The notes: a model not told the origin generated them from the sequence alone. Positions 18,385 to 27,991 are shown, numbered from the stretch's first letter. The stretch is 64,000 bases of DNA from Thiothrix fructosivorans (GCF_017349355.1 NZ_JAFMPM010000007.1:248001-312000), one strand, 5' to 3'. Program-made: numbers and translations.

Positions 18385-19437
18385 TTACGCCCTCCTGATC
18401 CATTGGTCGACAGCAACGGCTACGATAATCAGCAAGCCAATCGAGAACTCTTGCCACAACACATCGACCCCCGCTAATGCCAGACCGTTACGGAAAACGC
18501 CGACCACCAGCGCACCAATCAACGTACCGACAATCGCCCCACGCCCACCAAACAAGCTCGTGCCACCGATAACCACCGCAGTAATGCTGTCGAGGTTGGC
18601 GGATTGCCCTGCTTGTGGGCTAACTGAGCCGATACGTCCGATCAATGTCCATGCCGCAAAGGCACAGATAACCCCAGCGACGATGTAGACGGATAGCAAC
18701 ACCTTTTCGGTATTAATCCCCGCCAACTGCGCCGCTTGCGGATCATCACCAGTTGCGTAGACATGCCGACCCCACGGAGTATGATTCAGCGCGTACCACA
18801 TCCCCGCAAACAGCGCGAGCAAACTCAATGTGCCCGTGGTGAAACGTGCGCCCAAAAATTCAAACGAAATGCCCATGAATTGCAGCAACGGAGCTTGCGC
18901 GGCAATATCTTGTGAACGAATGGTTTCACTTTCGGAATACCACAGATTCAGCGCGAAAAAGATGCTCCACGTCCCTAACGTCGTAATGAACGGTGGTAAA
19001 CGCAGGCGGGTAATCAGAAAACCATTGATTGCGCCACACACCGCCCCCGCCAATAAACCGAGCATTAACGCCAGTTCCGCCGGAAGCCCCAGCGTAATCG
19101 CGGTGCGCCCCATGACCACGGAACACAGCACCATGATCGCCCCAACAGACAAGTCGATACCGGCGGTTAAAATCACGAGGGTTTGTGCCACACCGATCAT
19201 GCCGATGATGGTGACTTGCTGGAATACCAGCGATAGATTAAACGGGTCTAGAAATTTACCGCCGATAATGGCGTAAAAGAAGGCGACTGCCATCAGCAAC
19301 ACAAATGCTGGGGCAGCAGTCGGGTAATTGTGTAAAAAGCGTTGGGTACGTTCACCCAAGCTCACATTTTCAGGCTCAAAGGAAGCAACACTTCCCCCCG
19401 CGCTCGCAGCAACGGCTTCAAAATTGTCTGTGGCCAT
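18385..19437 (-). CDS. frcC: Fructose-type ABC importer permease
   Basis: CUT2-class inner-membrane permease, 350 residues with eight to ten hydrophobic segments. FQQVTIIGMIGVAQTLVILT followed by AGIDLSVGAIMVL is the family signature, and LDSITAVVIGGTSLFGGRGA near residue 285 is the BPD-type conserved motif. The N-terminal 35 residues are hydrophilic and cytoplasmic. It lies downstream of frcB with a hairpin in the 96-base gap and two bases before frcA. Confidence 0.88.
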   Translation of the reverse strand: MATDNFEAVAASAGGSVASFEPENVSLGERTQRFLHNYPTAAPAFVLLMAVAFFYAIIGGKFLDPFNLSLVFQQVTIIGMIGVAQTLVILTAGIDLSVGAIMVLCSVVMGRTAITLGLPAELALMLGLLAGAVCGAINGFLITRLRLPPFITTLGTWSIFFALNLWYSESETIRSQDIAAQAPLLQFMGISFEFLGARFTTGTLSLLALFAGMWYALNHTPWGRHVYATGDDPQAAQLAGINTEKVLLSVYIVAGVICAFAAWTLIGRIGSVSPQAGQSANLDSITAVVIGGTSLFGGRGAIVGTLIGALVVGVFRNGLALAGVDVLWQEFSIGLLIIVAVAVDQWIRRA

Positions 19438-19475
19438 GTCAGTCTCTCCTTCTCACAAAGCCCAGCCTATGTAAC

Positions 19476-19503
19476 GGTGTCTGAGGTTGCGCCACCAGAC
19501 ACC
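19476..19503 (-). repeat. Intercistronic hairpin after the frc binding-protein gene
   Basis: A perfect 8-base stem GGTGTCTG / CAGACACC with a 12-base loop lies between frcB and frcC. An alternative pairing CTGAGG / CCTCAG overlaps it. No T-run follows. Third example of the same arrangement in the island. Confidence 0.68.
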
Positions 19504-19533
19504 ACTCGACCTCAGCAACTCAATGTGTGCGGA

Positions 19534-20553
19534 TTAACCCCAGCACTTTTTCAGACCGTCTTCGGATTTGATCGATTCAATACCGTCAGCAGGCTTATCC
19601 GTGATCAGCTCAACACCGGTATTGAAGAAATCCAGCCCTTCACTGTTAGCAGGCTTTTTGCCTGATTTGGCAAACTCAGCAATCGCCTCGATACCTTTGG
19701 AAGCCATCAGCAGCGGGAACTGCATGGAGGTTGCGCCGATGACGCTGTCCTTAACGTTTTTCACGCCAGGGCAACCACCGTCAACGGATACGATCAGCAC
19801 GTCTTTTTCTTTACCTGCGGCTTTCAAGGCTTCATACGCACCTGCTGCCGCCGGTTCATTGATGGTGTACACGACGTTGACACCTGCATCTTTTTGCAGC
19901 AGGTTTTCCATCGCTTTGCGACCACCCTCTTCCGAGCCTTGAGTCACATCATTGCCCACAATGCGCTTATCGTCTTCGTCACCCATTTTCTTGGCATCTT
20001 TCAGGTCAATACCGAAACCTTTCAGGAAGCCTTGGTCACGCGCTACGTCAACCGAGATTTGGTTAGCATTCAAATCCAGCAGGGCAATTTTGGCGTCTTT
20101 GGCTTTGTCGCCCAGTGACTTGGCTGCCCACTGCCCAATCAGCTCACCCGCTTTGAAGTTGTCCGTCGCGAATGTTGCATCCGCTGCACTGGCAGGGTCT
20201 AACGGCGTATCCAATGCAATGACCAGCAAGCCCGCTTTACGCGCTTTTTCAATCGCTGGGACAATCGCTTTGGAATCGCTAGGGGTGATCATGATGCCTT
20301 TTGCACCCGCAGAGATCAGATTTTCAACTGCTTGTACTTGGGAGTCGTTGTCACCATCCACTTTACCGGCGAAACTGCGTAATTCGATGCCCATTTCCTT
20401 GGCTTTCGCTGCCGCGCCTTCCTTCATCTTCACGAAAAACGGGTTGGTGTTGGTTTTGGTAATCAGACCAACAATCATGTCTTCTGCGTGTACCGCAGCA
20501 GGCAACATGAAGCTAGCAGTCAACGCCAAAACCATCGCACTTTTCTTGAACAT
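19534..20553 (-). CDS. frcB: Fructose-type ABC importer substrate-binding protein
   Basis: Periplasmic CUT2-class binding protein (periplasmic binding protein fold type I), 339 residues. The ATG at 20553 has GGAGGAATG upstream. Signal peptide [20 protein letters not shown], cleavage near VHA-ED. Typical features are [49 protein letters not shown], and [18 protein letters not shown], the last strongly FrcB-like. It is the first gene of a long operon reaching eda and is served by a near-consensus promoter. Ligand likely fructose, possibly also ribose or mannose. Confidence 0.88.
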   Translation of the reverse strand: MFKKSAMVLALTASFMLPAAVHAEDMIVGLITKTNTNPFFVKMKEGAAAKAKEMGIELRSFAGKVDGDNDSQVQAVENLISAGAKGIMITPSDSKAIVPAIEKARKAGLLVIALDTPLDPASAADATFATDNFKAGELIGQWAAKSLGDKAKDAKIALLDLNANQISVDVARDQGFLKGFGIDLKDAKKMGDEDDKRIVGNDVTQGSEEGGRKAMENLLQKDAGVNVVYTINEPAAAGAYEALKAAGKEKDVLIVSVDGGCPGVKNVKDSVIGATSMQFPLLMASKGIEAIAEFAKSGKKPANSEGLDFFNTGVELITDKPADGIESIKSEDGLKKCWG

Positions 20554-20651
20554 CTTACATTCCTCCACCACTCGACATATTAAATTTACCTGCGACTAAA
20601 CAAACGCTTACTGGCTTGTTGGGTCGCGGCATCTCTCTTCCTATTCACAAA

Positions 20652-20680
20652 ATAGTAATGATTCAGTGAGTGCCTGTCAA
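20652..20680 (-). promoter_or_regulatory. Sigma-70 promoter of frcB
   Basis: On the minus strand a perfect -35 TTGACA (20680-20675) and a -10 TACTAT (20657-20652) are separated by exactly 17 bases. The frcB start is about 95 bases downstream, giving a long leader. Confidence 0.82.
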
Positions 20681-20681
20681 T

Positions 20682-20707
20682 AATTAATTCAAGTTTATTT
20701 ATTAATT
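20682..20707. promoter_or_regulatory. Inverted repeat between frcB and the ROK gene, candidate operator
   Basis: AATTAAT (20682-20688) and ATTAATT (20701-20707) form a 7-base inverted repeat with a 12-base AT-rich gap, abutting the frcB -35. AT-rich dyads of this kind are bound by NagC/Mlc-type ROK regulators. Assignment to the adjacent regulator is an inference. Confidence 0.5.
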
Positions 20708-20732
20708 GCTTCGGACTAATCTAACGACAAAA

Positions 20733-20762
20733 TCGACCACCTAGCACACGATTGGATACAAT
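20733..20762 (+). promoter_or_regulatory. Probable promoter of the ROK regulator gene
   Basis: A -10-like TACAAT (20757-20762) is preceded by TCGACC (20733-20738) with an 18-base spacer. The regulator ATG follows 51 bases later. Moderate match only. Confidence 0.4.
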
Positions 20763-20812
20763 GCCGCAAGCATTGCCAACCATTGATAAATATTGAGGTC
20801 AAGATCTAGCCA

Positions 20813-22075
20813 ATGAAGCACAAAACCAGTCCATCAGTTGGGGGCAGCAACCTCTCAGGAATCGCTCAATACAACGAGCGACTTGTTCTTCAACTCATCC
20901 GCCGTGCCGGTAGCCTGACCAAAGCCGAAATCGCGCGTATCACCAACTTGAGCGCTCAGACTGCCTCGGTGATCATTAACCGCTTATTGGATGAGAAGCT
21001 ATTGCGCAAAGAAGAGCGCCGCCATGAAACCGGCAAAGTGGGGCAACCCGCCGTACCGATTGCCCTCAACCCGACTGGCGCGTATTCATTAGGGGTAAAA
21101 ATTGGGCGCAGTGGGCTGGATGTGGTATTGATCAATTTTACGGGGCAAATCTTGCAACGCTGCGGTTACACCTACGCCTACCCCGACCCTGATTTCATTT
21201 TTCCGGCCATTCGGGATGCCATTACCACGCTCACCGCCCACTTCAACGCAACACAAGACAAGCGTTTGATGGGTATTGGGGTCGCCGCACCGTATGGCTT
21301 GGGTGGCTGGCAACAAGAGGCTGCCATTCCTGACCACATCACCACGCGCTGGAACAGCATCGACATCAAAGAAACCATCCAGCAAGACCAAACACTCCCC
21401 GTGTGGCTGGTCAACGATGCCACGGCAGCGTGCATTGCTTCGCTGGAATTCGACAATAGCGAGAAATTTAACAATTACTTGTACATCTTTGTGGGCACAT
21501 TCATTGGTGGCGGCATCATCATGAACCGCACTTTGTATTGCGGCAGTTTCAACAATGCCGGAGCGGTTGGTTCAATGCCCGTACCGAGTAGCTATGCCGC
21601 CGAAGATATGCGCAGTGGTGCAACGGTACAACTCATTAACTGCGCCTCCCGTTATTTATTGAATAAGCGTTTTAATGCACTGGGTTTAGAAACCGATACC
21701 ATGCTCAACGGCTTGGCAAACAACCAAACCGAAGCCCCGTTTGACCAAGCGCAAGCCATCTTTGATCAATGGCTCAATACGGCAGCCCCCGCCATTGCCT
21801 ATGCGATTGTCGCAGCAGTCAGCGTCATTGATTTTGAAGGCGTGATTATTGATGGCTTGTTCCCACCTGCCTTAACCAAAAAACTCACGGATGCGGTGCA
21901 AGTGTCCATGCAGCAGTTGGACTTGGAAGGTTTAACCCTGCCTAAAATGACGGCAGGCACTATTGGCAACGATGCCCGGGCATTGGGTGGCGCATTCCTG
22001 TCGTTCTACACCAATTTCACGCCGGATCGGAATATTTTAATCAGTGGGGAACAGAACGTTTCCCACGCTTTTTAA
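20813..22075 (+). CDS. ROK-family transcriptional regulator of the sugar island
   Basis: A 420-residue protein with an N-terminal winged-helix DNA-binding region (residues about 18-75; LVLQLIRRAGSLTKAEIARI and SAQTASVIINRLL) joined to a ROK sugar-kinase-like domain. It keeps LGVKIGRSGLDVVLINF, WLVNDATAACIA and FVGTFIGGGIIMN. The usual ROK zinc motif (CxCGxxGCxE) is not visible after residue 245, so kinase activity is doubtful and a sensor role is likely. Divergent from frcB across 259 bases, it probably represses or activates the frc operon in response to a sugar. It is followed eight bases later by a SemiSWEET gene. Confidence 0.88.
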   Translation: MKHKTSPSVGGSNLSGIAQYNERLVLQLIRRAGSLTKAEIARITNLSAQTASVIINRLLDEKLLRKEERRHETGKVGQPAVPIALNPTGAYSLGVKIGRSGLDVVLINFTGQILQRCGYTYAYPDPDFIFPAIRDAITTLTAHFNATQDKRLMGIGVAAPYGLGGWQQEAAIPDHITTRWNSIDIKETIQQDQTLPVWLVNDATAACIASLEFDNSEKFNNYLYIFVGTFIGGGIIMNRTLYCGSFNNAGAVGSMPVPSSYAAEDMRSGATVQLINCASRYLLNKRFNALGLETDTMLNGLANNQTEAPFDQAQAIFDQWLNTAAPAIAYAIVAAVSVIDFEGVIIDGLFPPALTKKLTDAVQVSMQQLDLEGLTLPKMTAGTIGNDARALGGAFLSFYTNFTPDRNILISGEQNVSHAF

Positions 22076-22083
22076 GGATACTC

Positions 22084-22335
22084 ATGTTTATTGATATGCT
22101 TGGCTCAGTCGCGGGTCTGCTAACAACGATTTCGTTTGTACCGCAGGCTTACCAAACCTTGAAGACACGGGAAACGCACTCGATTTCCCTGCCGATGTAC
22201 ATTATTTTTACATCGGGGGTGTTTTGCTGGTTACTGTACGGGCTGGCGCTGAATGCGTGGCCGATTGTGGCGGCGAATATCGTTACCTTCATTCTCTCCG
22301 CCAGCATTTTGGTGATGAAGATTCGTTATGGTTAA
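22084..22335 (+). CDS. SemiSWEET sugar transporter
   Basis: An 83-residue membrane protein with three hydrophobic segments, the three-helix PQ-loop/MtN3 unit that dimerises into a sugar channel. The PQ motif appears as [20 protein letters not shown], followed by [17 protein letters not shown] and [19 protein letters not shown]. Length is normal for a bacterial SemiSWEET. It begins eight bases after the ROK regulator and is surely cotranscribed, which suggests ROK-linked facilitated sugar movement alongside ABC uptake. Its stop overlaps the stop of miaB on the other strand. Confidence 0.88.
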   Translation: MFIDMLGSVAGLLTTISFVPQAYQTLKTRETHSISLPMYIIFTSGVFCWLLYGLALNAWPIVAANIVTFILSASILVMKIRYG

Positions 22336-23693
22336 ACCGCTTCCATCACCATCCGCCCAACCACACTTTCCACCGCGACGATCTCGCCACGCAGGGAATT
22401 GGGTTGGGCTTCGGTGATGCGCACATCGACGAACCGACCGATCAAATTCGCCTGCCCGTCGAAATTCACCACACGATTATTTTCGGTACGCCCCGCCATT
22501 TGCTCATGCTTGCGTGAAGGGCGTTCCACCAACACCCGTTGCACCGTGCCCACCATTGCTTCGCTAATGGCGTTGGCTTGCGCCAAAATACGGGTTTGCA
22601 GGTGTTGCAAGCGGTCTTTTTTCACCGATTGTGGCACATCATCCGGCAAACTCGCAGCGGGTGTACCGGGGCGTTGGCTGTAGATAAAGCTGAAACTCAG
22701 GTCGAAATTCATTTCTGCAATCAGCTTCATGGTATCGGCAAAATCCTGCTCGGTTTCACCGGGGAAGCCAATAATGAAGTCGGATGACAAGCTCAAATCC
22801 GGGCGAATCTTGCGTAATTTGCGGATTTTGGCTTTGTATTCAATCGCCATGTGATTGCGCTTCATCGCCATCAAAATCCGGTCAGAACCGCTTTGCACGG
22901 GCAAGTGCAAATGGCTGACCAATTCCGGCACATCCGCGTACACCTCAATCAAACTGTCGTTGAATTCGTTGGGGTGTGAAGTGGTGTAACGAATTCGATC
23001 AATGCCATCGACCGCTGCCACCAAGGTGATCAGCATGGCAAGGTCGGCAATCGAACCGTCGTGCATTTTGCCACGATACGCATTCACGTTTTGCCCCAGC
23101 AAATTGACTTCACGCACGCCTTGCGCCGCGAGTTGCGCCACTTCGGTAATCACGTCATCGAAGGGACGGGAAATTTCTTCGCCACGGGTGTAAGGCACGA
23201 CGCAGAACGTGCAATATTTGCTACACCCTTCCATCACCGACACAAACGCCGTTGCCCCTTCCGCACGCGGTTCGGGCAAATTGTCGAACTTTTCGATTTC
23301 GGGGAAGGAAATATCCACCACCGCATGGTGTTCCGTGCGTACTTGGCGAATCATGTCCGGCAAGCGGTGTAAGGTTTGCGGGCCAAATACCACATCCACC
23401 ACGGGGGCACGTTGGCGTAAGGCTTCGCCTTCTTGGCTGGCAACACAACCACCCACGCCGATGACAATGTTGGGATTTTTATCTTTGAGTTTTTTCCAGC
23501 GCCCTAATTGTGAGAACACTTTTTCCTGCGCTTTTTCGCGGATCGAACAGGTATTCATCAATAACACATCCGCTTCCGCCGGATTGTCGGTGAGTTCCAT
23601 ACCCTGCGCATGATGCAGCACGTCCAGCATTTTGGCTGAATCGTACTCGTTCATTTGACATCCGTGGGTTTCGATAAAAATTTTGCCTGCCAT
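22332..23693 (-). CDS. miaB: tRNA-2-methylthio-N6-dimethylallyladenosine synthase
   Basis: Radical-SAM methylthiotransferase that adds a methylthio group to i6A37 of tRNAs reading UNN codons. It has 453 residues. The N-terminal UPF0004 domain supplies three cluster cysteines ([21 protein letters not shown]), the radical SAM motif is [18 protein letters not shown] with CxxxCxxC, and a TRAM domain follows from about residue 380 ([20 protein letters not shown]). The start ATG has only a weak Shine-Dalgarno. It is convergent with the SemiSWEET gene, overlapping by four bases. Confidence 0.97.
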   Translation of the reverse strand: MAGKIFIETHGCQMNEYDSAKMLDVLHHAQGMELTDNPAEADVLLMNTCSIREKAQEKVFSQLGRWKKLKDKNPNIVIGVGGCVASQEGEALRQRAPVVDVVFGPQTLHRLPDMIRQVRTEHHAVVDISFPEIEKFDNLPEPRAEGATAFVSVMEGCSKYCTFCVVPYTRGEEISRPFDDVITEVAQLAAQGVREVNLLGQNVNAYRGKMHDGSIADLAMLITLVAAVDGIDRIRYTTSHPNEFNDSLIEVYADVPELVSHLHLPVQSGSDRILMAMKRNHMAIEYKAKIRKLRKIRPDLSLSSDFIIGFPGETEQDFADTMKLIAEMNFDLSFSFIYSQRPGTPAASLPDDVPQSVKKDRLQHLQTRILAQANAISEAMVGTVQRVLVERPSRKHEQMAGRTENNRVVNFDGQANLIGRFVDVRITEAQPNSLRGEIVAVESVVGRMVMEAV

Positions 23694-23845
23694 TGTGTCC
23701 GTTCTATCCGTCGTATCAGCGTTGGAAAGCCGACCATTATCCTCGGTCTACCGAATCCAAACAACTTTTCGTGAAAACGAACTAAAATCGTAGGTGTAAT
23801 GCCTAACTAAAGGCAGGCTAACAATCAATGACACAGGACTTCATC

Positions 23846-24322
23846 ATGAAAACGTTTTCATTCTTCTCGGCAATCGCCTTAGCAACGACCTTAAACGTCG
23901 CTCCCGTACACGCTGCTACCGATGTGTATGTCGTCACCGGCGTACCGTCTGGTGAATTTTTGAATATGCGCAGTGGCGCAGGCACGGGCAATGCGATTAC
24001 CGGCAGAATTCCATTTAATGGGCAAGGTGTCGTCACCACGGGCGAAGAAAAAAAGGTCAATGGCACGATCTGGGCAAAGGTTTATTCAAACGGTGTCGGC
24101 GGCTGGGTCAACAAACAGTATTTATTGCCCGAAGGTAAACAAGCGACGGTGACACCAGCAAAACCGGCAAAACCCGCCGTCACACCGCGCAAAGCCACTC
24201 CGGCAAAACCCGCCGCACCAATCACAACACTCACCCCGCGAGCAATCACCCCGCGTGCTATTATTGTGCCGCCCATAAAAGTACCGTCCTACATCACGCT
24301 ACCCAAACCTGCCGAAAAATGA
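23846..24322 (+). CDS. Secreted SH3b-domain protein with proline-rich tail (paralogue 1)
   Basis: A 158-residue exported protein. The chosen ATG at 23846 (AGGA upstream) gives MKTFSFFSAIALATTLNVAP, a signal peptide cleaved near VHA-ATD. Residues about 28-90 form a bacterial SH3 domain (GEFLNMRSGAGTGNAITGRI, then GGWVNKQYLL). After residue 95 comes a low-complexity K/P/A/T tail with PAKPAKPA repeats, probably a wall-spanning or disordered linker. It is a tandem duplicate of the next gene, sharing the first 95 residues almost throughout. No enzyme function can be assigned. Confidence 0.8.
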   Translation: MKTFSFFSAIALATTLNVAPVHAATDVYVVTGVPSGEFLNMRSGAGTGNAITGRIPFNGQGVVTTGEEKKVNGTIWAKVYSNGVGGWVNKQYLLPEGKQATVTPAKPAKPAVTPRKATPAKPAAPITTLTPRAITPRAIIVPPIKVPSYITLPKPAEK

Positions 24323-24362
24323 TAAACCAGCGTAAGGTAATAAAGGATTGAAGGAATATACC

Positions 24363-25046
24363 ATGAAAGCGTTTTCATTTTTCTCAACAATGGCGCTGGC
24401 ATTGACCTTGAGCGTCGCCAGCGTCCACGCCGCCACGGATGTGTATGGGGTCACAGGCGTACAATCCGGTGAGTTCTTGAATATGCGCAGCGATGCGGGT
24501 GTCAGCAATGCGATTACGGGCAGAATTCCATTCAACGGTCAGGGCATCGTCACCACCGGCGAAGAAAAAAAGGTCAGTGGCACACTCTGGGCAAAAGTGT
24601 ATTGGAACGGGGTCGGTGGTTGGGTCAGCAAACGCTATTTGTTAGCGGAAGGTCAAACAGCCACAACACCCACCAAGCCCGTCACGACGCGCCCACTCAC
24701 CGTGCCGCCCCCAAAGGTCGTTGTGCCTCCCGCAAAGCCATCCGCCAACAAATTGGTGTGCAGCGGCACAGAACCCTTCTGGAGTGTGGAAATCAGCGAT
24801 ACCAACCTCATCGTCAATATGATGGATGGCCCACGATACAGCGTTCCGGTGACGTTCCGCCAAACGTCCGCGAACAATACCACCATCGCGGTGATCGGCG
24901 GGGCATCAGGCACTAACAACACCCAAGCTTTCATGCAAAAGGTGAACAGTTGCAGCGATGGCATGTCCGATATGAGTTACCCCTACAGCGTCACTGCGGT
25001 GCTGAATAACAGCAAGGTTGTGTCAGGCTGCTGCAAGGTGCAGTAG
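24363..25046 (+). CDS. Secreted SH3b-domain protein with C-terminal EPFWS domain (paralogue 2)
   Basis: A 227-residue exported protein with GAAGGA before the ATG at 24363. Signal peptide MKAFSFFSTMALALTLSVAS, SH3b domain at residues about 28-92 (GEFLNMRSDAGVSNAITGRI), a proline-rich linker (TTPTKPVTTRPLTVPPPKVV), and a domain from about residue 133. That domain begins LVCSGTEPFWSVEISDTNLI and ends with paired cysteines (SGCCKVQ). The CSGTEPFWS start resembles the COG3650-type putative lipoprotein domain; this is from memory. Relative to paralogue 1 it has swapped or gained the C-terminal domain. Role unknown, presumably periplasmic. Confidence 0.78.
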   Translation: MKAFSFFSTMALALTLSVASVHAATDVYGVTGVQSGEFLNMRSDAGVSNAITGRIPFNGQGIVTTGEEKKVSGTLWAKVYWNGVGGWVSKRYLLAEGQTATTPTKPVTTRPLTVPPPKVVVPPAKPSANKLVCSGTEPFWSVEISDTNLIVNMMDGPRYSVPVTFRQTSANNTTIAVIGGASGTNNTQAFMQKVNSCSDGMSDMSYPYSVTAVLNNSKVVSGCCKVQ

Positions 25047-25114
25047 CAGCATGGAAAAAAGGGGCAATGATGGGTACACTCTGCCCACATTGCCCTTTAA
25101 CCCCCTTGCTGTAA

Positions 25115-26248
<1,134 letters not shown>

Positions 26249-26252
26249 CCGC

Positions 26253-26741
26253 TTATTCCCCCACCCGCGCTAGCACTTGCTTAATTACAGTGGCGGAAAT
26301 GCGAAAATCAGACTGGTGCAGCACATCAAACACCGCACGGGCAGAAGCAATCAGCCCGTGTTGTTTGGCTCTGCCAATAATCGCAGCAGTACCAATGACC
26401 TGTAACCCGTATTCTTGTGCAACTGCTCGTCCGGCGCGTTCGTCCATGATAATGAGAACGGGAAGAGGATGATCCAGTGCCAAGCTAATGCACGCACTTT
26501 CACCTTCATCCAGATCAAGACCAGCCAATGCGGGAAACGCTTGATCCCATACTTTCAACCAACCTGCATCCAATGCTGCTTGAATATCTGCCTTACCCCG
26601 TGCTGGTTTGCTAGGCAATACCTCGCGGTAGACCTCAGTGGGTATCCAAACCTCACCAAATAACAAGGGCAACCACGTCAGTCCATTGACGATACTCAGC
26701 CCAATCAATGGACTGGCATCGGAAATTACAACGAGAGCCAT
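26253..26741 (-). CDS. PIN-like toxin, DUF3368 family
   Basis: A 162-residue protein with a VapC-like PIN fold. SDASPLIGLSIVNGL at the N-terminus holds the first acidic residue, LDEGESACISLAL the central acidic pair, and IMDERAGRAVA the third acidic site; these fit a metal-dependent ribonuclease. RISATVIKQVL at the end is typical of DUF3368 proteins. It overlaps the upstream antitoxin-like gene by 16 bases, the usual order for this toxin class. RNase activity is inferred from the family. Confidence 0.82.
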   Translation of the reverse strand: MALVVISDASPLIGLSIVNGLTWLPLLFGEVWIPTEVYREVLPSKPARGKADIQAALDAGWLKVWDQAFPALAGLDLDEGESACISLALDHPLPVLIIMDERAGRAVAQEYGLQVIGTAAIIGRAKQHGLIASARAVFDVLHQSDFRISATVIKQVLARVGE

Positions 26742-27070
26742 TGATCCAGCGTATCCATATCACGGTCAACTTCAGCAGCCGTTTGATTAATAACAGGTAT
26801 ACCCAACCGTGACACATGCACAATGAAATCCGCCAATACCATGTTCGCCAACCGCGCAGAACGTGCCAACGACAATGCCCCATCTTTGAACAATGACGTT
26901 GCCAATGCAGCCCGTACCCCAGACATATCCAATATTCCACCCGTTTGATTCAAGCCCACCATCAAAGCATCGGGCTGGTCACGATTCATCACCAGCACCA
27001 TGCCATCGTGCGCAAATCGTAAAGCTTCACTGGGGTTGTTCTTTAAACTACTCACGTTAACCGTTTTCAT
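26726..27070 (-). CDS. Antitoxin-like protein with UPF0175 C-terminus
   Basis: A 114-residue protein. The first 45 residues (MKTVNVSSLKNNPSEALRFA, then MVLVMNRDQPDALMVGL) look like a Phd/YefM-type DNA-binding antitoxin start. Residues about 57-105 (ALATSLFKDGALSLARSARL, then ADFIVHVSRLGIPVIN) look like the UPF0175 helix-turn-helix family that usually pairs with DUF3368 toxins. The combination within one short protein is unusual. The gene precedes and overlaps the toxin and has a palindrome at its start, fitting autoregulation. Confidence 0.8.
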   Translation of the reverse strand: MKTVNVSSLKNNPSEALRFAHDGMVLVMNRDQPDALMVGLNQTGGILDMSGVRAALATSLFKDGALSLARSARLANMVLADFIVHVSRLGIPVINQTAAEVDRDMDTLDQWLSL

Positions 27071-27077
27071 GCCTATA

Positions 27078-27108
27078 TTTCCTAGGAAAGTATTATAGGA
27101 AGATTATA
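27078..27108 (-). promoter_or_regulatory. Toxin-antitoxin promoter region with palindrome
   Basis: A perfect 12-base palindrome TTTCCTAGGAAA (27078-27089) lies just before the antitoxin start. Two consensus -10 boxes TATAAT occur on the minus strand at 27097-27092 and 27108-27103. No good -35 is seen. The palindrome would overlap the transcription start, as expected for autorepression. Confidence 0.6.
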
Positions 27109-27136
27109 GGGGAATATTGGATTTATTTCTGTGTAA

Positions 27137-27991
27137 TTAAAGCGCGATTCCTTGCTCTGCCACCTTGCGCCCCGCCATTTTCACGGCATGGTGCAAGGCT
27201 TCCTCCAACAACTGCCCCGTCGCCAGCGCGTGTACCAAACCCGCGTTAAACACATCCCCCGCCCCCAAAGTATCCACCACGTTCACCCGTAATGCAGGTG
27301 CATGAAACACCTCCCCCAATTGATCAATTGCCCACGCGCCCTGCTCACCCCACGTACACGTCATCCACACCTTGCCGTGCTTTTCCTGACGATCACGCAA
27401 GAAAATCTCCGCATCCATGAATCCCTGCTTATGCGCATAGGCACGCGAAAACATCACCAAATCCACCTGTTCAATCAGTGCTTCCAACCCTTCGCGGTCT
27501 TTCTCGATTTCCAAGGAAATGGGTTGATCGATGATATTCTCCCGCGCATACGCCAACATTTTTGCCAATTCCGCGACATTGCGCCCCTCGAAGTGCAACC
27601 AATCGTAACGTTCCACCGGAATCTGGCAGAAAGCATCTGCCATCAATTCCTCCACAGCACGGTGATGCACAATCGTGCGGCTACCGTTTTGCTGGTTCAG
27701 GGTAATGTAGGAAACAGGAGATTTTCCCGTCAAACGCGGCGCATAGTCCAAGCCTACTGATTTTTCCGTCAGGGTCGCGGCAATGCAATCCCCAGCGGCA
27801 TCTGTCGCAATGACACCCACAAAATCACAACGGTGTAACTGAGCCGCAAGGATTTTCGCCATCGTGGCAGCATTGCCACCTGTTGCCGTCCATTGCTGTT
27901 CAGCCCGCATTTCCTCATCTTCCTGTGGATAATGATCAACCACATTGACAATATCCAAGGTGGCGTTACCGGTTATTAATAGAAAACTCAT
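27137..27991 (-). CDS. PfkB-family carbohydrate kinase, ketohexokinase-like
   Basis: A 284-residue ribokinase-family enzyme. N-terminal GNATLDIVNVVDHYPQEDEE and TATGGNAATMAKILAAQ bind the sugar. WLHFEGRNVAEL resembles the conserved HFEGRN segment of animal ketohexokinases, and the C-terminal VVDTLGAGDVFNAGLVHAL carries the catalytic Asp and anion hole. It would phosphorylate fructose or another ketose, possibly at C1, giving a route different from the island fructokinase. It stands alone between the toxin pair and a protease gene. Substrate is inferred. Confidence 0.78.
   Translation of the reverse strand: MSFLLITGNATLDIVNVVDHYPQEDEEMRAEQQWTATGGNAATMAKILAAQLHRCDFVGVIATDAAGDCIAATLTEKSVGLDYAPRLTGKSPVSYITLNQQNGSRTIVHHRAVEELMADAFCQIPVERYDWLHFEGRNVAELAKMLAYARENIIDQPISLEIEKDREGLEALIEQVDLVMFSRAYAHKQGFMDAEIFLRDRQEKHGKVWMTCTWGEQGAWAIDQLGEVFHAPALRVNVVDTLGAGDVFNAGLVHALATGQLLEEALHHAVKMAGRKVAEQGIAL

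Noticed and set aside
23768-23781. TTCGT-GAAA-ACGAA dyad before the SH3 paralogues
   Set aside because: Only five-base arms and no matching -10/-35 around it; could easily be chance.
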